DNA of 64,000 bases, taken from NCBI RefSeq assembly GCF_030269545.1, contig NZ_BSTN01000022.1, forward strand, positions 1 through 64,000, in the 5' to 3' direction. The stretch comes from Actinomadura sp. NBRC 104425. Lineage in GTDB: Bacteria > Actinomycetota > Actinomycetes > Streptosporangiales > Streptosporangiaceae. The position numbers and the translations under genes are program-made. Positions 40,323 through 48,663 of the stretch are shown one piece after another. The notes beneath the pieces are model-generated. The model was not told the DNA's origin, made no database searches, and saw only the letters and a program-made list of their open reading frames with translations. Within the stretch, counting starts at the first letter, position 1; each line of letters starts with the position of its first letter.

Positions 40323-43300
40323 TCAGGGGGTCATCTCCGCCGAGGTCCCAAGGTCGCCGGCAGCCTGCTGTTCGCCGCCCGCCGCCAGCACCGGCGACAG
40401 CAGCGACCCCTCCAGGCCCGGCAGCATGCGGCGGAGCCGTCCCCAGTCGCAGCGGCCGACCATGGTGACGTCGCTGCCCTCGGCGAGCATGTCCTCCAGG
40501 GCGAGGAGGGCTTGGCCGGGCGGCATGGGCGCGATGCCGAGCTTGCCCAGCGCCCGCTCCTGGGCGCCGGTGTCGGCCAGCGCCCCCAGGCTGATCGCCA
40601 GGGCTGGGCGGCCGTCGCGGCGGCGGCGCCGGGCCAGGGCCTCCAGGAACAGGTTGGCGGCGACGTAGGGGGCCTGGCGGATGTTGCCCACGGTGGTGAT
40701 GGACGAGCACAGCACGAACAGGTCCAGAGGCCGGTCGCGGGTCAGTTCGTCCAACACCATCGCTCCGGCGACCTTGGGATGCAGGACGGCGGCGAAGCGG
40801 GTGTCGTCGAGGTCGGCGAGCGGTGCGTCGTCCAGGTGCATCGCCGCGTGCACGACGCCGCGGAGCGAGTGGCCGGCGGCGTCCAGCGTGTCCAGAACCG
40901 CGCGCATGGCGTCGAGGTCGGCGGCGTCGGCGGCATGCGCGTGGGCGGTGGCTCCCAGGCGTTCCAGCTCGGTCAGCAGGGCGGGCGCTCCGGGGGTGGC
41001 GGCACCGCGGCGCCCGACGAGGGCCAAATGACGGGCGCCGTGCCGGGCGAGCCAGCGGGCGATCTCGGCGCCGAAGCCGCTCAGGCCGCCGGTGACCAGG
41101 TAGGTGCCGTCCGGGTCGAGGCGGGGCGGGCGGCGCGGCAGTTCGACGGCGGCGGGGGCGTCCGCCGGATCACAGGAGATGGTGATCTTGCCGATGTGCC
41201 GGGAGTGGCGCGTCAGGGTGAACGCGTCCGCGATCCGCGAGGCCGGGTACACGGTGTGCGGCATCGCCCCGCCCCCGCCGAGCAGCAGGTCCATGAAGCC
41301 GGAGTCCACGGCCGCCAGGTCGGGGTCCTTCCGCATCAGCGTGCCGACGTCCAGGACGAACAGGGAGATGTTGTCGGCCAGGGCGCGAAGCAGCAGCGGC
41401 TTGTCCTCGAAGATGTCGCGTTTGCCCAGTTCGACGAACCTGCCGCCGTGCCGCAGGCACTCCAGGCCACGTGTGATGGCCTCCCCCGCCAGGGAGTTGA
41501 GGACGACGTCGACGCCGCGGCCCCCGGTCAGGTCGCCGATCTGCTCGGCGAAGCGGAGGCTGCGCGAGTCCAGGACGTGCTCGACGCCCATGGCGCGCAG
41601 GAGGTCGCGTTTGGCCGGCGTCCCGGCGGTGGCGATCACGTGGGCGCCGCGCAGGCGGGCGTAGTGCAGCGCGGCGAACCCGACGCCGCCGGCGCCGCCG
41701 TGGACGAGCACGGTCTCGCCCGGTTGGAGGCGGGCCAGCCGCTCCAGCGCGTGGTAGACGGTGCCGAAGGCCAGCGGCAGGGCGGCCGCCTCGGTGAACG
41801 GCATCCGCTGCGGGATGAGGCGGGTCGCCCACGTCTCGGCCACCGCGTGGCTGGCCATTCCGATCGCGCCCGACGCCATGACCCGGTCACCGGGGGCGAA
41901 CTCCGAGACGTCCGGTCCGACGGCGGTGACGATGCCCGCGCATTCCAGGCCCAGTTCGTGGCCGCCGTAGACGGCTTCGATGGCCTCGCCGGGCAGCAGG
42001 TCGGCCGCGCGCATCACATCGCAATAGTTCAGCCCCAGCGCCCGCGTCTCGATCAGCACCTGCCCCTGCCCGGGCTCGGGCACCGGCGTCCGCTCCCACA
42101 CGAGGGTGGACGACGGGCCTGGTTCGCGAACTTTCAGCCGGTACGCACCGTCGGCACGGGGGACGGGCAGCCGCTCGCCGATCTTCACCAGCCGCGGCAC
42201 GAACCGCCCGTTGGGGGCCAGGACGACCTCATCGTCCTCGCCGGGGGCCTGCAGTTCGGCGGCCAGCCGGGCGGCGTCGCGGGCCGGGTCGCCCGTGAGG
42301 TGCAGGCAGAGCCGCCGTACGGTCAGGCGCGGGTGTTCGTTGCCGAGGGTGCGCGCCGTGCCCCAGGTCGCCGCGTCCTCCGGGTGGGCGGACGCGTCCG
42401 GCAGGTCCGGCTCCGGTAGCGCTCCGCAGGGACGTGTCACCAGCCACAGCTGCACGTCCCGGTCGCCCGGCAGTTGCTCGGCGGCCAGCGCAATGGCGCG
42501 CAGCGCGGCGGCGCGGCGTGTGACCAGGTCCACGGCGGCATCCGGGCGCAAGTCCGCGGGGCCGCCCAAGACGAGTGTGAAGCCGATGGACGAGGCGTCG
42601 GCCGGTACGTGGGCGAGCCAGTGCTGCGGATCGTCCCGCAGCGCGACCCGGCGGACCTGCGCGCCGCGTTCGTCCAGCACCGCGCCGAGCGCCTCGGTGA
42701 GGGCCTGCCCGTCTTCCTCCGCCGCGACGAGCCAGGTCGTGTCCGGGGCGTGCGGCTGCGTCTCCACGTCGGTGGGGCCGCCGCGAGAGTCCTCCGCGTC
42801 CCCGCAAGTGGTGCGCACCGGGGCCAGCGGTGCGGCGGCGAGGAGGACGGAGAAGTCGCCGCGGGCGGGTTCGCGGTCGTCGCCGGTCAGGACGGTCCCG
42901 GAGAACCCGGCGTCGGACAGCAGCTTCGGCCACCGCTCGCGGGGCACCAGCGGCGAGCGGGGCCGGACGTCGCGGTCGGTGGCCGCCCAGAACTCGGGGA
43001 GCAGGCCGAGGAAGGGCAGCAGCGTGGCGGGGCGGTGCGGCTCGGCGGCCAGCAGCAGCCCGCCCGGGGACAGGACGCGGGCCAGGCGGCGCAGCGCGGC
43101 GGTAAGGTCCTCGGCCAGGTGCAGCACGCCGGCGGCCACGACCAGGTCGAAGCCGCCGGGGTCGCAGCCCTGCTCGACCAGGTCGCGGTTGAGGTCGAGG
43201 CCGCGGACGTCCGCGAAGTCGTGCCCGGCGGTGCGCTGCCGCAGCCGGGCCAGGGCCCCGTCGGCGACATCGGTGACCAGGTAGCGGGTGCGGTCGGCGG

Positions 43301-46300
43301 GCAGCACCGGCAGCAGCGTGGCCGTGGTGCCACCCGTCCCGGCGCCGACCTCCAGGACGCGCAGCGGGCGGTCGGCGGGCCACCGCCGGACGATCCGCCC
43401 GACCAGCGCGCGGATGATCCGGTTGGTGAACGAGCTGATCGGGCCGCTGTCGTGGACCTGGTCGAGCAGTTCCCGTCCGCCGCCCGAGGTGAGCACGTCG
43501 GCGGCGGTGCGGCGGCCGCCGAGCAGTTCGGCGAGGCGCCGTCCCGCGCGGACGGTCAGGGCGGTCTGGGCGGCGAAGGGGCCGCTTTCGGCGATCAGCT
43601 CGCGGTGCAGGTCCGCGACGTCGCGGCGTGGCGGGGGCAGGTGCACGCCGTCGTCGTCGTGCTGCAGCAGGCCATGGCGTTCCAGCAGCGGCACGGCCAT
43701 GCGCAGCATGTCGCGGTGGTGCGGCTCCCGGCAGGTCTGCAGCAGGTCGTCCATGCCGAAGGGTCCGGTGCGGCCGCCGCTCAACGTGGTCAGCGCGTCG
43801 GCGAGAGAGTGGGCGAACGTCTCCTCCAGCTTGGACGTGTAGGAGGGGTAGTTCACCTCGTGCCAGGCCGTGCGCAGGGCGGCGATATCGGCGGCCGCCT
43901 CCTCGACGAGTTCACGGGGGCCGGGCAGCGGCCACGGGGCGGCACCGGTTCGCGGTGCGGCCCGCAACTCCAGCCGGTAGCGCGCCACCGCGGAGTCCTG
44001 GGAGACGGGCACGCGGCGCAATCGGCAGCGTTCGACCTCCACGGCGACGTTGCCTTCGGTGTCGGTGATGGTGAAGTCCCAGCACACCTCGTCGGCACCC
44101 TTGGACCGCTCGCGCACGTATACCAGGCCCTCGGGCGCGGGCCTCCCCCACACGCGCACCGCGCCCATGGCCGCGGGCAGGTAGGCCGTCCCCGCGCGCA
44201 TGCCCTCCACCAGCCACCATCCTCCGGCTTGCAACGCGCTGTCGAACAGCACCGGGTGCACCTGGTAGGTGTCGTCCCGCTGCGCCGGGCAGGAGTAGGC
44301 GCCCAGGATCTCGCCGCCGTCCCCGCTCCACAGCTCTGTCAGGACCTGGAAGTGGGGGCCCCACTCCATATGCCCTTCGGCGGCCTTCGCGTAGTAGTCG
44401 GCCACGTCGACGCGGACGCCCGTGCGTTCGCGGATCGCGGCGACGTCCAACCGCGGCGGCGCGGGCCGCAGCAGGTGCCGCACGCGGGCGCGGAAGGTCT
44501 CGCGGGGTTGCGCCCCCTGCCGGTCGGCGCCGGCCACGGTGAGCACGCCGGTGTCCGTGGACAGCGACGTCTGGAGGCACGGCGGTTCGGCGTCGGCCGC
44601 CATCGGCACCGCCATGGACCGGCCGATGTCGATTCGGTCGACCTCCACCGCCTCGGCCGCCTGCGGCATCACCGACCGTCCGGCGGCGATCGCCATCTCC
44701 ACGTACGCGGCGGCGGGCATGACGACCGTCCCGCCGAGGCGGTGGTCGGGCACCCACGGCATGACCGACGTCTCGACCCACCCGTGCCAGGTGGGTTCCA
44801 GCACCGGTTGCCGTTCGCCGAGCAGCGGGTGCCGGACGATCCCGTCGCCGATCCGGCGTTCCCACGTCTGCGGCCGCCCGATCCAGTGGCGTTCCCGCTG
44901 CCAGGGGTAGGCGGGCAGGTCGCGCACCGTGCCGCGCACGGGGAAATGGCGGTCCCACTCCAGGTGCGCCCCCGCCGCGACCAGTTCCGCCGTGACGTGG
45001 CGCAGCCGGGCCGGCCCCGGCTCGTGCCGCCGCAGTGTGCCCACCACGGCCGCGCGTGCCCGCGGCGCCGCGTCTGCGAGTCGGTGCAGGTAAGTGCAGA
45101 GCACGGGGTGCGGCCCCACTTCCACCAGCACGTCGAACCCGTCGTCCAGCACCCGTTGGACGGCGGCGGCGAACCGGACCGGGTGCCGGACGTTGCGCCA
45201 CCAGTACTCCACGTCCAGTTGCGGGCCGTCCAGCGGCTCACCCGTCACGGTGGACACCATCGGGATGCGCGCATGACCGGGTGCGATGCCGTCCAGCCCC
45301 TCGCGCAACGGCTCCCGGATCTTCTCCATCGCGGAGCTGTGGAACGGGTAGTCGAGGTCCAGTTCCCAGAAGAAGACGTCCTGCTCGCCCAGGTGCTCCC
45401 CCAGGCGGCGGAGGGCGTCGGACGTGCCCGCCACCGTGACGTGTCCGTCGGTGTTGACCGCCGCGACCTCCACCCCGGGGAACAGCGGCAGCATCGCCCG
45501 GATCCGCTGCTCCGGCAGCCCGACCGACGCCAACCGCCCCATGCCCCGCGTCGCCGACTGCGCCCGCCCCCGCGCGGCGACCACCTGCGCCGCCTGCCCC
45601 AGCGTCAGGGCGCCCGCGGTGTAGGCGGCGGCGACCTCTCCCACGCTGTGCCCGAGCACCACGCCCGGACGGACACCCGCCGCCTGCAGCATCTTCACCA
45701 CCCCGACCTGCACGGCGAACAGCAGCGGCTGGGCGACCTCCGTCTGCGGCAACCGCCACTGCTCCGGCGGCCGTTGCATCTCCTCCAGCACGGACCAGCC
45801 CAGCAGCGGGGTCAGCTCGACATCCACCACTTGGATCGCCGCCCTGAACACCTCGTCGTCCAGCAGGTCGGCGCCCATCCCCGCCCACTGCGACCCGTTG
45901 CCGGTGAACACGAACGCCATACGCCCCGTCTCCACCGCCGTCCCCACGGCCGCGGGGACTGCGCCGGGATCGCCCTGCGGCTCGGCCAGGGCGCGCAGCC
46001 CGCCGGCCGCCGTCGCGGGTGAGGAGGCGAGCACGACGGCGCGATGGCGGTGCAGGCCGCGGCGGCGGGTCGCGGTGTAGGCGACGTCGTAGAAGTCGCG
46101 TTCGTCAACCGTGTCCAGATGGGCGGCGGCCCGGTCGAGCGCCTTACGCAACGCCTCACGGGTGCGGGCGGACACCACGAACGGGACGTCCCGCGGGGGT
46201 TGGGCAGGCTGCTGCGGACGCTCGTCCGGGGCGGGCGGAGGCGCGAGCACCACGTGCGCGTTGGCGCCGCCGAACCCGAACGAGTTGACGCCGACCACCG

Positions 46301-47537
46301 AACGTTCGTCCACCATGGGCAGCCGTATCGCCCGCGAGGCGACCTGCAGGTTCAGGCCGTCGAAGTCGATGTCGGGATTGGGGCGCTCGGCGTGCAGCGA
46401 GGCCGGGACCGCCCGGTGCCGCAGAACCAGCAGCGCCTTGCACAGGCCTGCCATGCCCGACGCGGGCTCCAGGTGCCCCAGGTTGGACTTCACCGACCCG
46501 ATCGGCAACGGCTCGCCCGTGCGCCGCCGCCCCAGCGCCCGACCGATCGCCCGGCATTCGACCGGGTCGCCGACGGGGGTGCCCGTGCCGTGCGCCTCCA
46601 CGTACACCACGTCATCGGGATCGACGCCGGCCTCGTCGTACACCCGCCGCAGCAATTCTTCCTGGGCTTGCGCGCTGGGCGTCGTCAGCCCCGCGGTGCG
46701 GCCGTCGCAGTTGGTGCCCGCCCCGACGATCATCGCGTGGATCCGGTCCCCGTCGGCCAGGGCGTCGGCCAGCCGCTTGAGCACAACCACCCCGCCGCCC
46801 TCGGCCCGCACATACCCGTCGCCGTCGGCGGAGAAGGCCCGGCAGCGCCCGGTCGGCGACAGCATCGACGCCTGGCTGTACCCCACATAGCCCCCCGGGC
46901 TCAGCAACACGTTCACGCCGCCGGCCAACATCACCCGGCCGGTGCCGTCCAGAAGCGCCCGCCAGGCCCGCTCGACCGCCACCAGCGACGAGGAGCACGC
47001 CGTGTCCACGCTCATGCTGGGGCCGCGCAGGTCGAAGACGTGCGACAGCCGGTTCGCCGCGATGGACAGCGCGCCTCCGCTGACCGAGTACGGCCCCATG
47101 CCGCGCGGCTCCAGCGCCTGCAGTACGCCGTACGCGGGATCGGAGACGCCGACGAACACCCCCGTGTCCGTCCCGGCCAGCCGCTGGGGATCGATGCCCG
47201 CGTCGTCCAGCGCCTCCACCGCCATCTCCAGCAGCAACCGCTGCTGCGGGTCCATCGCCGCCGCCTCCTTCGCGGAGATGCCGAAGTAGGCGGCGTCGAA
47301 ACCGCCGATGTCTTCGAGGAAGCCGCCCGCCCGGGTGTAGCTGCGGTCGGTCCGCGGCCTGCTCTCGTCGACGAACCGTTCGGCCTGGAAGCGGTCCGGC
47401 GGCAGCTCCCCCACCAGGTCCGCCTCCCGCTCCAGGGCCGCCCACAGCCCGTCCAGGTCGGTGATGCCGCCCGGCAGCCGGCACCCGACCCCCACCACGG
47501 CCACCGCCCGCTCGGACCGCCTCCGCCCGTCACCCAT
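40323..47537 (-). CDS. Highly reducing type I polyketide synthase, KS-AT-DH-MT-ER-KR, ACP lost
   Basis: 2404 residues from ATG 47537 (GGGAGGA about 6 nt upstream). KS: Cys181 in DTACSSS, His316 in EAHGTGT, His355 in SNLGH. AT: GHSVGE with Ser630. DH: DHRLGGTVVMP near residue 931. C-methyltransferase: VLEVGAGTGG near 1397. ER: LGLNYCDVM and HGGAGGVGF near 1945. KR: YLVTGGLSGFGAE near 2150 and YVAANLF. All catalytic motifs look intact. The order is that of fungal highly reducing and some bacterial iterative PKSs. The frame stops just before the ACP (relic at 40183-40322), so the protein as encoded could not hold a growing chain unless an ACP acts in trans. The AT substrate motif is YPFHS, which I cannot assign. 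Confidence 0.92.
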   Translation of the reverse strand: MGDGRRRSERAVAVVGVGCRLPGGITDLDGLWAALEREADLVGELPPDRFQAERFVDESRPRTDRSYTRAGGFLEDIGGFDAAYFGISAKEAAAMDPQQRLLLEMAVEALDDAGIDPQRLAGTDTGVFVGVSDPAYGVLQALEPRGMGPYSVSGGALSIAANRLSHVFDLRGPSMSVDTACSSSLVAVERAWRALLDGTGRVMLAGGVNVLLSPGGYVGYSQASMLSPTGRCRAFSADGDGYVRAEGGGVVVLKRLADALADGDRIHAMIVGAGTNCDGRTAGLTTPSAQAQEELLRRVYDEAGVDPDDVVYVEAHGTGTPVGDPVECRAIGRALGRRRTGEPLPIGSVKSNLGHLEPASGMAGLCKALLVLRHRAVPASLHAERPNPDIDFDGLNLQVASRAIRLPMVDERSVVGVNSFGFGGANAHVVLAPPPAPDERPQQPAQPPRDVPFVVSARTREALRKALDRAAAHLDTVDERDFYDVAYTATRRRGLHRHRAVVLASSPATAAGGLRALAEPQGDPGAVPAAVGTAVETGRMAFVFTGNGSQWAGMGADLLDDEVFRAAIQVVDVELTPLLGWSVLEEMQRPPEQWRLPQTEVAQPLLFAVQVGVVKMLQAAGVRPGVVLGHSVGEVAAAYTAGALTLGQAAQVVAARGRAQSATRGMGRLASVGLPEQRIRAMLPLFPGVEVAAVNTDGHVTVAGTSDALRRLGEHLGEQDVFFWELDLDYPFHSSAMEKIREPLREGLDGIAPGHARIPMVSTVTGEPLDGPQLDVEYWWRNVRHPVRFAAAVQRVLDDGFDVLVEVGPHPVLCTYLHRLADAAPRARAAVVGTLRRHEPGPARLRHVTAELVAAGAHLEWDRHFPVRGTVRDLPAYPWQRERHWIGRPQTWERRIGDGIVRHPLLGERQPVLEPTWHGWVETSVMPWVPDHRLGGTVVMPAAAYVEMAIAAGRSVMPQAAEAVEVDRIDIGRSMAVPMAADAEPPCLQTSLSTDTGVLTVAGADRQGAQPRETFRARVRHLLRPAPPRLDVAAIRERTGVRVDVADYYAKAAEGHMEWGPHFQVLTELWSGDGGEILGAYSCPAQRDDTYQVHPVLFDSALQAGGWWLVEGMRAGTAYLPAAMGAVRVWGRPAPEGLVYVRERSKGADEVCWDFTITDTEGNVAVEVERCRLRRVPVSQDSAVARYRLELRAAPRTGAAPWPLPGPRELVEEAAADIAALRTAWHEVNYPSYTSKLEETFAHSLADALTTLSGGRTGPFGMDDLLQTCREPHHRDMLRMAVPLLERHGLLQHDDDGVHLPPPRRDVADLHRELIAESGPFAAQTALTVRAGRRLAELLGGRRTAADVLTSGGGRELLDQVHDSGPISSFTNRIIRALVGRIVRRWPADRPLRVLEVGAGTGGTTATLLPVLPADRTRYLVTDVADGALARLRQRTAGHDFADVRGLDLNRDLVEQGCDPGGFDLVVAAGVLHLAEDLTAALRRLARVLSPGGLLLAAEPHRPATLLPFLGLLPEFWAATDRDVRPRSPLVPRERWPKLLSDAGFSGTVLTGDDREPARGDFSVLLAAAPLAPVRTTCGDAEDSRGGPTDVETQPHAPDTTWLVAAEEDGQALTEALGAVLDERGAQVRRVALRDDPQHWLAHVPADASSIGFTLVLGGPADLRPDAAVDLVTRRAAALRAIALAAEQLPGDRDVQLWLVTRPCGALPEPDLPDASAHPEDAATWGTARTLGNEHPRLTVRRLCLHLTGDPARDAARLAAELQAPGEDDEVVLAPNGRFVPRLVKIGERLPVPRADGAYRLKVREPGPSSTLVWERTPVPEPGQGQVLIETRALGLNYCDVMRAADLLPGEAIEAVYGGHELGLECAGIVTAVGPDVSEFAPGDRVMASGAIGMASHAVAETWATRLIPQRMPFTEAAALPLAFGTVYHALERLARLQPGETVLVHGGAGGVGFAALHYARLRGAHVIATAGTPAKRDLLRAMGVEHVLDSRSLRFAEQIGDLTGGRGVDVVLNSLAGEAITRGLECLRHGGRFVELGKRDIFEDKPLLLRALADNISLFVLDVGTLMRKDPDLAAVDSGFMDLLLGGGGAMPHTVYPASRIADAFTLTRHSRHIGKITISCDPADAPAAVELPRRPPRLDPDGTYLVTGGLSGFGAEIARWLARHGARHLALVGRRGAATPGAPALLTELERLGATAHAHAADAADLDAMRAVLDTLDAAGHSLRGVVHAAMHLDDAPLADLDDTRFAAVLHPKVAGAMVLDELTRDRPLDLFVLCSSITTVGNIRQAPYVAANLFLEALARRRRRDGRPALAISLGALADTGAQERALGKLGIAPMPPGQALLALEDMLAEGSDVTMVGRCDWGRLRRMLPGLEGSLLSPVLAAGGEQQAAGDLGTSAEMTP

Positions 47538-48147
47538 GCGCCGTCCTCCCGCCGCGGACAATCGATCACCACCGACAGCCGTGCTGCCCACCTCCACCCT
47601 TGATCACACTTGGTACTCAAGAGATTGCAATCCGCTGGTAAGCCACCTCTACCGCCTCAGCAGCTTCACCTGACCCCACCGCCACCTCTGCCCTGAGCTG
47701 CCCGCCGAGAATCAAAAGGCATGACACGTCACAACTAACGCCAAATGGGCGGATGACCGGAAAGTAATTGGTCACGCGAAACTGGCCGCGCACCCGGTCG
47801 CGATACCTCCAGGTGGGTGAATGACCTCCACCATGAGCCGCTGACGGCTCACTCCAGCAGGTTGCGACACTGGACCGCCCCGGAAAAGTTGGAGGCCGGA
47901 GATGCCCAGGTCAGAGGCACCTGCGGCTGGCTGCCTACGGTGAGGCGGCCGGACGGTTCGGTTCCACCAGATTTGCAAGGGTGGCAGGAGACCTTGTAGC
48001 GGGGGCGGGACGGCTGCGGGGGCCTGGGGGGTTCTTGTTCTGGTTGCTCCTTGGCGGCGGTGGCTGGCCACCTGGGGGCTTCTGCTCTGTCTGTTGGCGT
48101 CCGGTGCTGTTTTCTTGGGGGCTTTAGCGGGTCGCTAGGCTCGGGGG
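47538..48147. other. Intergenic region upstream of the PKS
   Basis: About 610 bp. The first 220 bp are comparatively AT-rich and probably hold the PKS promoter. The rest has no strong signal apart from the possible small frame at 47817-47999. Confidence 0.4.
47817..47999 (+). CDS. Possible small protein (weak)
   Basis: A 60-residue frame from GTG 47817 with AGGTG just upstream: HHEPLTAHSSRLRHW, then CGWLPTVRRPDGSV. The layout resembles short actinobacterial proteins with LTAHS near the start and a CGW motif, which normally carry a Cys pair after it; that pair is absent here. It may be a decayed copy or a chance frame. Confidence 0.3.
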   Translation: MNDLHHEPLTAHSSRLRHWTAPEKLEAGDAQVRGTCGWLPTVRRPDGSVPPDLQGWQETL

Positions 48148-48588
48148 ATGACTACGGCTGATCGGGTCGCGATCGTTGAGGAGATGGTCGCTCTTCCGTT
48201 TTCGGAGGAGGGTGATGCCTCCGGCGGGGCGCGTTATGGGCTTCGGGTGCTGCTGGCCAGTCGGGACTTTTGGGACGACCGCAGCGAGGAGATCGTCGAG
48301 GCGGCCGAGGAGGAGATTGACGCTGCTCTCCGGGAGTTGGTGGCCGCGTTGACGGCGCGGTGGGGCGAGCCGGAGTCGATCGATCTGGAGCCTTATCTGT
48401 GGGCCGAGAGCCCGGCGCCGGAGCCGATCCAGACGCTCTGCGGGCTCAGCGGCAAGATGCTCGTCTGGCAGCGGCCGGATGCGGGACGGTGGCTTGCGCT
48501 CGCCGTCGGCCAGGCCGATCCGGAGTTTCCCATTCAGTTGCTCGCGGCGGTTGGTGAAGCCCCCATTCCCGCCGCCGGTGATGAGTGA
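48148..48588 (+). CDS. Hypothetical protein
   Basis: 146 residues, acidic, probably soluble (EEIVEAAEEEIDAALRELVA, then PIQTLCGLSGKMLVWQRPD). ATG 48148 follows GGGGG directly, with TAGGCT 7 nt upstream, so a leaderless transcript is possible. No family recognised; I have no evidence that it belongs to the PKS locus. It ends in a hairpin shared with the convergent monooxygenase gene. Confidence 0.65.
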   Translation: MTTADRVAIVEEMVALPFSEEGDASGGARYGLRVLLASRDFWDDRSEEIVEAAEEEIDAALRELVAALTARWGEPESIDLEPYLWAESPAPEPIQTLCGLSGKMLVWQRPDAGRWLALAVGQADPEFPIQLLAAVGEAPIPAAGDE

Positions 48589-48618
48589 CGGCGCCGTTCT
48601 CAGCTGAACGGGGCCCGT

Positions 48619-48656
48619 AAGGGGTGGGGTTCGTCTTGCGGTGAACCCCACCCCTT
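48619..48656. terminator. Bidirectional hairpin terminator
   Basis: AAGGGGTGGGGTTC (48619-48632) and GAACCCCACCCCTT (48643-48656) form a perfect 14-bp stem with a 10-nt loop. It lies between the stops of two convergent genes (48588 and 48664). Confidence 0.85.
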
Positions 48657-48663
48657 CACAGGG

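Noticed and set aside
42474..46022. A 1182-codon plus-strand frame
   Set aside because: Antisense shadow of the PKS, which has intact catalytic motifs on the minus strand.
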